9,080 nt of DNA from Scatosoma sp045656625 (GTDB lineage: Bacteria; Bacillota; Clostridia; Christensenellales; Borkfalkiaceae), in assembly GCA_045656625.1 (NCBI GenBank), contig JAZORL010000164.1, positions 1-9,080 of the forward strand, in the 5' to 3' direction. Of the stretch, positions 1 through 6,024 are shown one piece after another. A program made the position numbers and the translations under genes. The first letter of the stretch is position 1. Every line of letters starts with the position of its first letter. The notes under the pieces are model-generated. The model worked only from the letters and a program-made list of their open reading frames with translations, was not told where the DNA came from and did no database searches.

Positions 1-2566
1 CCCATTCCATATAGCCGATGAGAATATTTTTACCGAGCGCAAGTTCGCCGTTGTTGGTCGAAGGACCGTCGGCAATAATCTCGCCCTTGGCAACGCGATC
101 GCCCGTCGAAACGATGGGGCGTTGGTTCAAGCACGTACCTGCGTTGGAACGCTCGAATTTCTTTAACGGATATTCGCGCAGCGTGCCGTCGTCCTCGCGG
201 ATTTTGATCATGTTGGAGCAGCAACCGACGACTACGCCCGCTTCTTTCGCGGTAACGATAACGCCCGAATACTGCGCAATGGAGCTTTCAATACCCGTCG
301 CAACGATCGCCGATTCCGTTTTGAGAAGAGGAACTGCCTGACGTTGCATGTTCGAACCCATGAGGGCACGGTTGGTATCGTCGTTTTCAAGGAAAGGAAT
401 GAGCGCCGCCGCAACGGAAACGAGCTGTTTGGGCGAAACGTCCATATAGTCCATCTTTTCGCGGGGCATTTCCGTAATATCGTTTTGATGACGGCAGCCT
501 ACGCGTTCGTTGATAAATCTACCCTCTTCGTCAAGCGGTTCGTTTGCCTGCGCGACGATATATTTATCTTCTTCGTCTGCGGTGAGATAGTCCACGTGCT
601 CGGTAACGATACCCGTGTCCTTGTCCACTTTTCTATACGGGCTCATGATGAAGCCGTATTCATTCACTTTCGCATACGTCGAAAGGGAAGTGATAAGACC
701 GATGTTTTGACCTTCAGGCGTTTCGATAGGACACATACGGCCATAGTGCGTATGGTGAATGTCACGTACTTCGAAGGTAGCACGGTCACGATTCAAACCG
801 CCAGGGCCGAGTGCGGAGAGCTTACGCTTGTGCGTGAGTTCTGCAATCGGGTTCGTTTGGTCCATGAATTGCGAGAGCTGCGAAGAGCCGAAGAATTCGC
901 GGATAACTGCCGATACCGGTCTGATATTGATAAGAGCGGACGGCGTCACTTCCATAGGATCTTGCGTCGCCATTCTTTCTTTGATGAGTCGTTCAAGTCT
1001 TGCAATACCGATACGAAGCTGACCTTGCAACAATTCCCCTACCGAACGTACACGACGGTTGCCGAGGTGGTCGATATTATCAATCGTGCCGATGCCATAC
1101 TTCAAATCCAAGTTCGTGGAAATGGGCGCAACGATATCGTCGATGGTGACGTGCTTATGGCAAAGCTTGTCGATAAGCGGACGGAGTTCCTTCTTTTGTT
1201 CTTTCGTAGGAACAGGATGTTCGCTGAAAAGAACTTCGTGGAATACCTTACAAGCCGCAACGAATCTACGGCGATTTTCACGACGTTTTTCTCTGTTCTT
1301 CTTTTCTTCGGGCTTTTCGTCCGGTTCTTCCGGCTTATCGTGCGTATAGTAAAGCGCGTCGATTTCGTCGGTGTATTTTTCCGCTACTTCTTCTACCGTA
1401 AGCGATTGACATTCTTCCGCAATAAGCTTCGAGAACTTATAGGTGGGATAGAATACCGTGGGAAGAAGACCGAAGTCTTTTGCTCTTGCCGATACGGGTA
1501 CGTCGGAGATTGCCGCAAATTCCACCGTGTTGTTCGCGATCATCTTATGGCGAATTTCGCCGTCTTCGGGATCGTCTACGAGTACGTAAAGCTCGTTTAC
1601 ACCGCAGTTTTGGATTTCACGAGCCTTAACTTCGGAAATCTTTTCGCCTGCTTGTGCAATCACTTCGCCCGTTTCAGGGTTGATTACCGCATCTGCAACT
1701 CTTGCGCCTTCCAATCTATACGCAAGGTTGAGCTTTTTATTGTACTTGTATCTACCGACCTTTGCAATATCATAACGACGAGGGTCGAAGAAGGTATTGT
1801 AAAGGTGCGCTCTTACGGAATCTTCCGTAGGCGCTTCACCGGGACGAAGACGTCTATACAATTCGTACAAACCGTCCGATTCGCTCTTTGCCGTATCCTT
1901 TGCAAGCGTTGCAGCGATGATCTTGTTTTCAGCAAACAAGTCTTCAATCGCGCGGTTCGAGCCGAAGCCCAACGCTCTCAAAAGTACCGTCACAGGCAAT
2001 TTTTTCTTTCTGTCCACGCGAACAAACAATGCGTCCTGCGCGTCCTGTTCGAGTTCGAGCCATGCACCACGGTTGGGCATAACCGTCGTTTCGAACATTT
2101 CTTTCCCCGTCTTATCCTTGCTCGACTTATTGTAAACGCCGGGAGAACGAACGAGCTGTGATACGATAACACGTTCCGCACCGTTGATGATGAACGCACC
2201 GTTTTCCGTCATGAGCGGAAGTTCGCCCATGTAAATTTCACGATCAAGAACTTCGTTCTTTACTTTGTTTACCAAACGAGTCTTTACGTAAAGAGGTAAG
2301 GAATACGTAGCGTCACGGGTACGGCATTCTTTTTCATCGTACTTGGGCTTGTCACCAAATCTGTGCTCCAAGAAATAGAGCTCGTAGTGGTCGGAATAGT
2401 CGGTAATCGGAGAGAAATCTTCGAATACTTCGCTAATCCCCTCTTCGATGAAGGTTTGATAGCTGTCCTTTTGGATTTCAACGAGATCGGGAATGTCGAT
2501 TACTTCGTTGATCTTACCGAATTTTCTTCTTTCGGTTTTGCCATACTTGGAAATAGGTAAATCCAT
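1..2566 (-). CDS. rpoB: RNA polymerase beta subunit, N-terminal 855 codons (3' end outside the window)
   Basis: Encodes the beta subunit of the core RNA polymerase. I translated the minus strand from ATG at 2566 and the frame stays open to the window edge, where it stops just after the ELALGKN motif, so roughly the last third of the protein is missing. The N-terminus (SKYGKTERRKFGKINEV), the NGAERVIVSQLVRSPGV segment (about residues 134-150), the rifampicin region (residues 560-596, GSSQLSQFMDQ...), the CPIETPEG motif, DYMDVSPKQ (about 704-712) and NMQRQAVPLL (about 738-748) are all RpoB signatures. ATG 2566 is preceded by AAGGAG (2579-2584) with a slightly long 12-nt spacer. Between FDPRR (residue 261) and DHLGNRR (residue 499) the protein is about 97 residues longer than B. 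subtilis RpoB and carries a highly charged stretch at residues 410-434. The residues equivalent to E. coli R529 and P567 are Lys582 and Gln620. No rplL lies upstream; the gene starts its own transcript, divergent from rqcP. Confidence 0.98.
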   Translation of the reverse strand, partial: MDLPISKYGKTERRKFGKINEVIDIPDLVEIQKDSYQTFIEEGISEVFEDFSPITDYSDHYELYFLEHRFGDKPKYDEKECRTRDATYSLPLYVKTRLVNKVKNEVLDREIYMGELPLMTENGAFIINGAERVIVSQLVRSPGVYNKSSKDKTGKEMFETTVMPNRGAWLELEQDAQDALFVRVDRKKKLPVTVLLRALGFGSNRAIEDLFAENKIIAATLAKDTAKSESDGLYELYRRLRPGEAPTEDSVRAHLYNTFFDPRRYDIAKVGRYKYNKKLNLAYRLEGARVADAVINPETGEVIAQAGEKISEVKAREIQNCGVNELYVLVDDPEDGEIRHKMIANNTVEFAAISDVPVSARAKDFGLLPTVFYPTYKFSKLIAEECQSLTVEEVAEKYTDEIDALYYTHDKPEEPDEKPEEKKNREKRRENRRRFVAACKVFHEVLFSEHPVPTKEQKKELRPLIDKLCHKHVTIDDIVAPISTNLDLKYGIGTIDNIDHLGNRRVRSVGELLQGQLRIGIARLERLIKERMATQDPMEVTPSALINIRPVSAVIREFFGSSQLSQFMDQTNPIAELTHKRKLSALGPGGLNRDRATFEVRDIHHTHYGRMCPIETPEGQNIGLITSLSTYAKVNEYGFIMSPYRKVDKDTGIVTEHVDYLTADEEDKYIVAQANEPLDEEGRFINERVGCRHQNDITEMPREKMDYMDVSPKQLVSVAAALIPFLENDDTNRALMGSNMQRQAVPLLKTESAIVATGIESSIAQYSGVIVTAKEAGVVVGCCSNMIKIREDDGTLREYPLKKFERSNAGTCLNQRPIVSTGDRVAKGEIIADGPSTNNGELALGKNILIGYMEW

Positions 2567-2834
2567 TCTTTTCAGTTGCTCCTTAAAAGTTTTTTAGGCG
2601 ATCTACCGAGTATATCTTTTCATCGATAAAAATCGAATTTTTGTCTTGGTTTGAAACATTTTTACTATTTTTGCTTTATTTTTTCCTTTTTTACGCGAAT
2701 ATATATAATATAGAAAGAAAAAATTGACGAAAAACAACCGTTTTTTTGCTATTTTTTGCCGTTTTTTAATCGTTTTTTCCTTCAAAAAAGCGTCATCGCG
2801 CGACATTAGGGCATTATAAAGCATTATAATACAT
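2567..2834 (-). promoter_or_regulatory. Long AT-rich 5' leader of rpoB
   Basis: Given the promoter at 2841-2869, the rpoB transcript should begin near 2834, leaving about 268 nt of untranslated leader. The stretch is very AT-rich, with many A and T homopolymers of 5-7 nt, some GC-rich islands (for example the CGCGCG around 2796-2802) and the ribosome binding site AAGGAG at 2579-2584. I find no strong hairpin followed by a T-run that would make a clear attenuator, and no recognisable riboswitch or ribosomal-protein site. A 73-codon open frame on this strand lacks a ribosome binding site and looks like AT-rich noise. The length of the leader is inferred from the promoter; its function is unknown. 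Confidence 0.5.
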
Positions 2835-2840
2835 TATCTA
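2811..2840. repeat. Three 10-bp tandem units (GCATTATAAA / GCATTATAAT / ACATTATCTA)
   Basis: Three adjacent 10-bp units share the core CATTAT, starting at 2811, 2821 and 2831. Read on the minus strand, the first two contain a perfect TATAAT (2813-2818 and 2823-2828), so a ladder of -10-like hexamers continues into the rpoB leader just downstream of the main -10. No good -35 sits 17 bp from these extra copies. They may be secondary start sites, a protein-binding array with one-helical-turn spacing, or chance in AT-rich DNA. Confidence 0.5.
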
Positions 2841-2869
2841 ATTATATCCCCCCTAAAAAAAGATGTCAA
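2841..2869 (-). promoter_or_regulatory. Perfect-consensus housekeeping promoter for rpoB
   Basis: On the minus strand TTGACA (2864-2869) is followed by exactly 17 bp and TATAAT (2841-2846), an exact match to the sigma-70/sigma-A consensus. It points toward rpoB, and transcription should start near 2834. The spacer has a run of six G. The -35 lies only about 30 bp from the oppositely directed -35 of rqcP, so the two promoters are back to back. Confidence 0.88.
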
Positions 2870-2898
2870 GCATTTTTGAAACTGTTTTTTATAAAAAC

Positions 2899-2927
2899 TT
2901 GAAATTTCCGTTTTTTTGTGTTATAAT
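2899..2927 (+). promoter_or_regulatory. Housekeeping promoter for rqcP-ispDF
   Basis: TTGAAA (2899-2904), a 17-bp spacer, then TATAAT (2922-2927). A start near 2934 gives a leader of about 39 nt before the rqcP ATG, with the ribosome binding site AGGAG at 2963-2967. Because the -10 lies inside the in-frame upstream extension that begins at the GTG at 2916, that upstream start can be excluded. Confidence 0.85.
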
Positions 2928-2972
2928 TATCCACAAGAAGGAAAAAATCCCCTATTTTTATTAGGAGCAGCT

Positions 2973-3215
2973 ATGAGAATCGATAAATTTTTGAAAGTTT
3001 CCCGTATTTTGAAGCGGAGAACGGTCGCGCAAGAGGCTTGCACGGAAGAAAAAGTCGTCATCAACGGCAAAGCCGCCAAGCCTGGCACAAAAATTAAAAT
3101 CGGCGACGTAGTGGAAATCCACTATGCAACGGGCGTATTCAAGTTCCGTATCGCAAACATAAAAGAAACTGTGAAAAAGGAAGAAGCGTCTTCCCTTTAC
3201 GAGGTGATTGTATGA
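2973..3215 (+). CDS. rqcP: RqcP, S4-domain ribosome-associated quality control factor (YabO/Hsp15 family)
   Basis: A protein of 80 residues, close to the usual 80-90 of the family. It opens with MRIDKFLKVSRILKRR, nearly the start of B. subtilis RqcP (YabO), and is a single S4 RNA-binding fold: the basic helix with Lys8, Arg11, Lys14, Arg15 and Arg16, then VVINGKAAKPGTKIKIGDVV at about residues 28-47. In B. subtilis RqcP binds stalled 50S subunits carrying peptidyl-tRNA and works with RqcH to add alanine tails that mark incomplete proteins for degradation; Hsp15 is the E. coli relative. I chose ATG 2973 because AGGAG sits 5 nt upstream and the family sequence begins here. The TGA overlaps the ispDF start in an ATGA, implying translational coupling. 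No rqcH is visible in this window. Confidence 0.92.
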   Translation: MRIDKFLKVSRILKRRTVAQEACTEEKVVINGKAAKPGTKIKIGDVVEIHYATGVFKFRIANIKETVKKEEASSLYEVIV

Positions 3216-4342
3216 GCAAAACAACCGTATGCGCCGTTATTTGTGCGGCTGGAAAAGGGCTTCGCGCCGGCTTTGAGAAGAACAAACTTTTGATTCCGTT
3301 TATGGGCTCGACCGTGTTGGAAAAGACCCTTTCCGCCTTCGATTTCCCCTCTATCGACGAAATCGTCGTCACGGCGTCGGAAAGTGATTTTCAGGAAATT
3401 TCTGCGCTTTGCGAAAGGTTCGATAGGATAAGCGTGGTGCTCGGCGGCGAGGACCGCTCGCACTCCGTCTATAACGCACTCAAAGCCGCGCAATCGGATA
3501 TCGTACTGATCCACGACGGGGCAAGACCTTTCGTCACGCGTGAAATCATCGAAAACTGTATTCAAAGCGTTAAGACGAGCGGTAGCGGTGTTTGTGCGGT
3601 AGAATGCAGGGACACGATTGCCGTTGTCAAAGATGGAAAAATTATTTCCGTACCTGCGCGCGATAGCTTGCGACAAATCCAAACGCCGCAGGGCTTTTAC
3701 CGTGAGAATATCACGTACGCCTACGAGCGTGCGTTTGAAAGCGAGAAATCGGGCTACACGGACGATTCGTCGGTGTTTGCGGACTACTGCGGTACACCCC
3801 GAATTTGCATGGGCGCACGTGAAAATATCAAAATGACCTACAAGGAAGATTTTGCGGACAATGCGGCTCGGTGCGGTTTTGGGATCGACACCCACGCATT
3901 CGGCAAAGCGCAGGATTATATCGTCCTTGCAGGCGTAAAAATTCCTTCCCAAAGCGGATTGATTGCCCACAGCGACGGCGACGTACTCGCACACGCCGTT
4001 ATGGATTCTTTGCTTTCGGCGGCGGGCTTAAAGGATATCGGGCATTATTTCCCCGATACGGACGAGCAATGGAAGAACGCCGATTCGATGAAGATGCTTG
4101 AAGCGGTGGTTGCATTGATTGCAAAAGAAGGTTATGCAGTGAAAAATCTTTCCGTTTCCATTCAAGCGGAAAAGCCCCGTTTGGCAAAATACATCGATGA
4201 AATGAAGAACAACCTTTCGCGCGTATTGAAGCTCGACCCGACGTCGGTTGGCGTAGCGGCAGGCACGAACGAAGGCTTAGGCTACGTAGGCGAAGGCAAG
4301 GGCATTACGGTCAATGCGTATACGCTGCTCCGCGCCCTTTAA
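3212..4342 (+). CDS. ispDF: Bifunctional IspD/IspF enzyme of the MEP isoprenoid pathway
   Basis: A 376-residue fusion of two non-consecutive MEP-pathway enzymes. The IspD half (about residues 1-215) joins CTP to 2-C-methyl-D-erythritol 4-phosphate. It shows the nucleotide-binding AAGKGLRAG, the NKLL lysine, VLGGEDRSHSV, LIHDGARPF, DTIAVV, QTPQGF and NIKMT. The IspF half (about 222-376) cyclises the later CDP-ME-2-phosphate to MEcPP. It has GIDTHAF with metal ligands Asp226 and His228, HSDGDV (253-258), His261 as the third likely ligand, DIGHYFPDTD and VSIQAEKPRL. The usual KATTTE motif near the C-terminus reads AAGTNE (349-354), keeping the second Thr and the Glu but losing the Lys. IspE, which acts between the two halves, is not in the window. 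The start overlaps the rqcP stop, so expression should be coupled. Such fusions are known in alpha- and epsilon-proteobacteria and some other bacteria. Confidence 0.96.
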   Translation: MSKTTVCAVICAAGKGLRAGFEKNKLLIPFMGSTVLEKTLSAFDFPSIDEIVVTASESDFQEISALCERFDRISVVLGGEDRSHSVYNALKAAQSDIVLIHDGARPFVTREIIENCIQSVKTSGSGVCAVECRDTIAVVKDGKIISVPARDSLRQIQTPQGFYRENITYAYERAFESEKSGYTDDSSVFADYCGTPRICMGARENIKMTYKEDFADNAARCGFGIDTHAFGKAQDYIVLAGVKIPSQSGLIAHSDGDVLAHAVMDSLLSAAGLKDIGHYFPDTDEQWKNADSMKMLEAVVALIAKEGYAVKNLSVSIQAEKPRLAKYIDEMKNNLSRVLKLDPTSVGVAAGTNEGLGYVGEGKGITVNAYTLLRAL

Positions 4343-4371
4343 TGAGAACAGCAACGCTATGCGGTAAAAGC

Positions 4372-4390
4372 GCAAGCGTAGCTTGCTTTT
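4372..4390 (+). terminator. Weak hairpin plus T-run after ispDF
   Basis: GCAAGC (4372-4377), loop GTA, GCTTGC (4381-4386), then TTTT. Together with AAAA at 4366-4369 the structure could extend across a 2-nt bulge. It starts 30 nt after the ispDF stop and would be a short, weak rho-independent terminator. It may only reduce read-through into radA, since I see no clear separate radA promoter. Equally, it may simply be the first of three hairpins in a repeat-like spacer. Confidence 0.35.
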
Positions 4391-4473
4391 AATAAGGCTA
4401 CTCTTTCGTGGGCTCTGCCCACTCTCGTTAAGGCTACTCGCCCTAATCCCCACGCAAGGGCGTCACGCCCTTG
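4372..4473. repeat. Triple-hairpin intergenic element with an 11-bp direct repeat
   Basis: Three perfect inverted repeats, each with a 3-nt loop, lie in a row: GCAAGC/GCTTGC (4372-4386, loop GTA), GTGGGC/GCCCAC (4408-4422, loop TCT) and CAAGGGCG/CGCCCTTG (4455-4473, loop TCA). The direct repeat TAAGGCTACTC occurs at 4393-4403 and 4429-4439, in front of the second and third hairpins. This order suggests duplicated hairpin modules, like the small palindromic intergenic repeats known from other bacteria. The last hairpin ends only about 27 nt before the radA start. Whether copies exist elsewhere in the genome cannot be seen here. Confidence 0.6.
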
Positions 4474-4500
4474 ATCCGTATTACAAAAAAGGAACTTTTT

Positions 4501-5901
4501 ATGGCAACCAAACAAAAAACACCGACAAGTCAATTCGTTTGCTCCTCTTGCGGCTACGCCGCGCCGAAGTGGCTCGGCAGATGCCCAGATTGCGGTAGCT
4601 TTAATACCATGCAAGAAGAGCTTGTTCGCGTGGAGAATACCACCTCGAAAAACGAATTACGCAGGGGCGTGTCCGAGATGAAATCCAAAGCACTCCCCTT
4701 ATCCAAGGTCGGCTATGAAAAATTCGACCGTGTAAAAAGCGGCATTTCGGAGTTCGATACCGTACTCGGCGGCGGCATTGTCCGTGGCTCGCTCGTCCTG
4801 CTTGGCGGCGATCCCGGGATTGGGAAATCCACCCTGCTCACCCAAGTCTCCGCACATCTTGCGGCGGCGCAAAACGAGCCTGTGCTTTACGTTTCAGCGG
4901 AAGAAAGCTGTTCGCAGGTCAAAATGCGTTGCGAGCGATTGGGGCTCAATTCAGACAATTTACTCCTACTCAACGAAACCTGCTTGGAAGATATCGAAAC
5001 GGCACTTGGAGATTGCAAATTCGTCGTAATCGACTCCGTACAAGCCATTTACACGGAAACGATGTCTTCTGCGGCTGGCTCGGTGGGACAAGTACGCGAA
5101 TGTGCGTCCAAGCTGATGCGGATTGCAAAATCGCAAAATATCACCTTCTTTATCATCGGTCACGTGACCAAGGAAGGCTCGCTTGCGGGGCCGAAGGTGC
5201 TCGAACATATTATGGACACGGTCCTCTATTTCGAAGGGCAGCAAGAGGATAATTTCAAGCTCCTTCGCGCTGTGAAAAATCGGTTTGGTTCGGCACAGGA
5301 AGTAGGCGTGTTCGAGATGACGGACAAAGGAATCAAGAGTGTGAGCGATTATGCAGAGATTTTCCTTTCCGATACGCGCGGTCTTGCCGCAGGCTCGGCG
5401 GTCACGCCGTCGGAGAGCGGAAACCGTTGCATGAACGTGGAAATTCAAACGCTCATTTCCAAGACTCCTTACGGTCAACCCCGTAGAATGGGCTTGGGCG
5501 TGGACTATAATAAGCTCGTCGTCTTGATTGCGGTGCTGGAAAAACGGTGCGGTATCCCCTTCTTTAATTCGGACGTCTATATCAACGCCATGGGCGGCAT
5601 AAGGCTGGACGAACCGTCCGTCGATCTTGCCATTTGCGCAGCGCTTGCGTCCGCCGCAAACGACGTGCCGATCGATAAGTATACTGCGCTCTTTGGCGAA
5701 GTGGGGTTAACGGGCGAAATTCGACCCGTTGCCTTTGCGGATAAGCGAGTGAACGAGTGCATTAAAACGGGCTTTAAGCGGGTCATTCTTCCCAAGAAGA
5801 ATATGAAGGCTTGCGAAAAATACAAGGACCAAATCGAGCTGATTCCCGTACAATACGTCGGGCAAATGATCAAGGCTTTGTCCTTGCGTGGAAACGAGTA
5901 A
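4501..5901 (+). CDS. radA: RadA/Sms DNA repair and recombination ATPase
   Basis: 466 residues, close to the usual 450-460. RadA is a RecA-like, DnaB-like hexameric helicase that drives branch migration of recombination intermediates during repair and transformation. All expected parts are present: a four-cysteine zinc finger (Cys14, Cys17, Cys28, Cys31), Walker A GGDPGIGKST (102-111), Walker B region FVVIDSVQ, the RadA-specific KNRFG motif (259-263) and a C-terminal Lon-protease-like domain (about 320-460; DVYINAMGGIRLDEPSVDLA, then GEVGLTGEIRPV). The Lon-type catalytic serine motif is absent, as is normal for RadA. I start at ATG 4501, where the family's N-terminus begins, with AAGGAA about 7 nt upstream; the TTG at 4471 lies inside a hairpin and is unlikely. 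It follows ispDF by 158 bp and is probably reached by read-through from the rqcP promoter, or has a weak promoter I cannot identify. Confidence 0.97.
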   Translation: MATKQKTPTSQFVCSSCGYAAPKWLGRCPDCGSFNTMQEELVRVENTTSKNELRRGVSEMKSKALPLSKVGYEKFDRVKSGISEFDTVLGGGIVRGSLVLLGGDPGIGKSTLLTQVSAHLAAAQNEPVLYVSAEESCSQVKMRCERLGLNSDNLLLLNETCLEDIETALGDCKFVVIDSVQAIYTETMSSAAGSVGQVRECASKLMRIAKSQNITFFIIGHVTKEGSLAGPKVLEHIMDTVLYFEGQQEDNFKLLRAVKNRFGSAQEVGVFEMTDKGIKSVSDYAEIFLSDTRGLAAGSAVTPSESGNRCMNVEIQTLISKTPYGQPRRMGLGVDYNKLVVLIAVLEKRCGIPFFNSDVYINAMGGIRLDEPSVDLAICAALASAANDVPIDKYTALFGEVGLTGEIRPVAFADKRVNECIKTGFKRVILPKKNMKACEKYKDQIELIPVQYVGQMIKALSLRGNE

Positions 5902-5913
5902 ATATAACGAATC

Positions 5914-5949
5914 ACCGCCCCGAAAACCAACGTTTTCGGGGCGGTTTTT
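5914..5949 (+). terminator. Strong rho-independent terminator of the rqcP-ispDF-radA operon
   Basis: A perfect 14-bp stem (ACCGCCCCGAAAAC, 5914-5927, with its complement at 5932-5945) encloses the 4-nt loop CAAC and is followed by a run of T (5945-5949). It lies 12 nt after the radA stop. The other strand lacks a T-run after the stem, so it works in the plus direction only. Confidence 0.95.
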
Positions 5950-5982
5950 ATAATTCAATGCGTACATGCCCTATCCCAATAT

Positions 5983-6011
5983 AAAAACCGAGCCGTTTCG
6001 GCTCGGTTTTT
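5983..6011. terminator. Bidirectional rho-independent terminator, mainly for the LTA synthase gene
   Basis: AAAAACCGAGCC (5983-5994) pairs with GGCTCGGTTTTT (6000-6011) around a GTTTC loop whose ends can also pair. A-run and T-run flank the GC core, so it can end transcription in both directions. On the minus strand it lies 14 nt after the LTA synthase stop; on the plus strand it backs up the radA terminator. Confidence 0.93.
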
Positions 6012-6024
6012 ATTTTTCCTATTT

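Noticed and set aside
344..2161. A 605-codon open frame on the plus strand opposite rpoB
   Set aside because: The minus strand encodes unmistakable RpoB throughout; the plus-strand translation is rich in Phe, Arg and Val with no known motif. It stays open because rpoB codon use avoids the reverse complements of stop codons.
2700..2730. A second rpoB promoter with TATATT around 2707-2712 on the minus strand
   Set aside because: The best -35 candidate (TTGTTT) has a 19-bp spacer and poor match, in a region where TATA-like strings are expected by chance.
2603..2824. A 73-codon open frame in the rpoB leader, a possible leader peptide
   Set aside because: Its ATG lies only about 10 nt from the predicted transcript start with no ribosome binding site, and its composition (Lys, Phe, Ile) is what AT-rich noncoding DNA gives by chance.
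2916..2972. Upstream GTG start for rqcP adding 19 residues
   Set aside because: The promoter -10 at 2922-2927 lies inside this extension and the family sequence begins at the ATG at 2973, which has its own AGGAG.
3197..3994. A 265-codon open frame on the minus strand opposite ispDF
   Set aside because: It lies against a clear IspDF coding sequence and has no recognisable domain.
4471..4500. Upstream TTG start for radA adding 10 residues
   Set aside because: It overlaps the third hairpin and has no ribosome binding site; the family N-terminus begins at ATG 4501 behind AAGGAA.
4343..4500. A CRISPR-like or tRNA-like structure in the ispDF-radA spacer
   Set aside because: There are only two copies of an 11-bp repeat, no equal-length spacers and no cloverleaf; the hairpins are separate simple palindromes.
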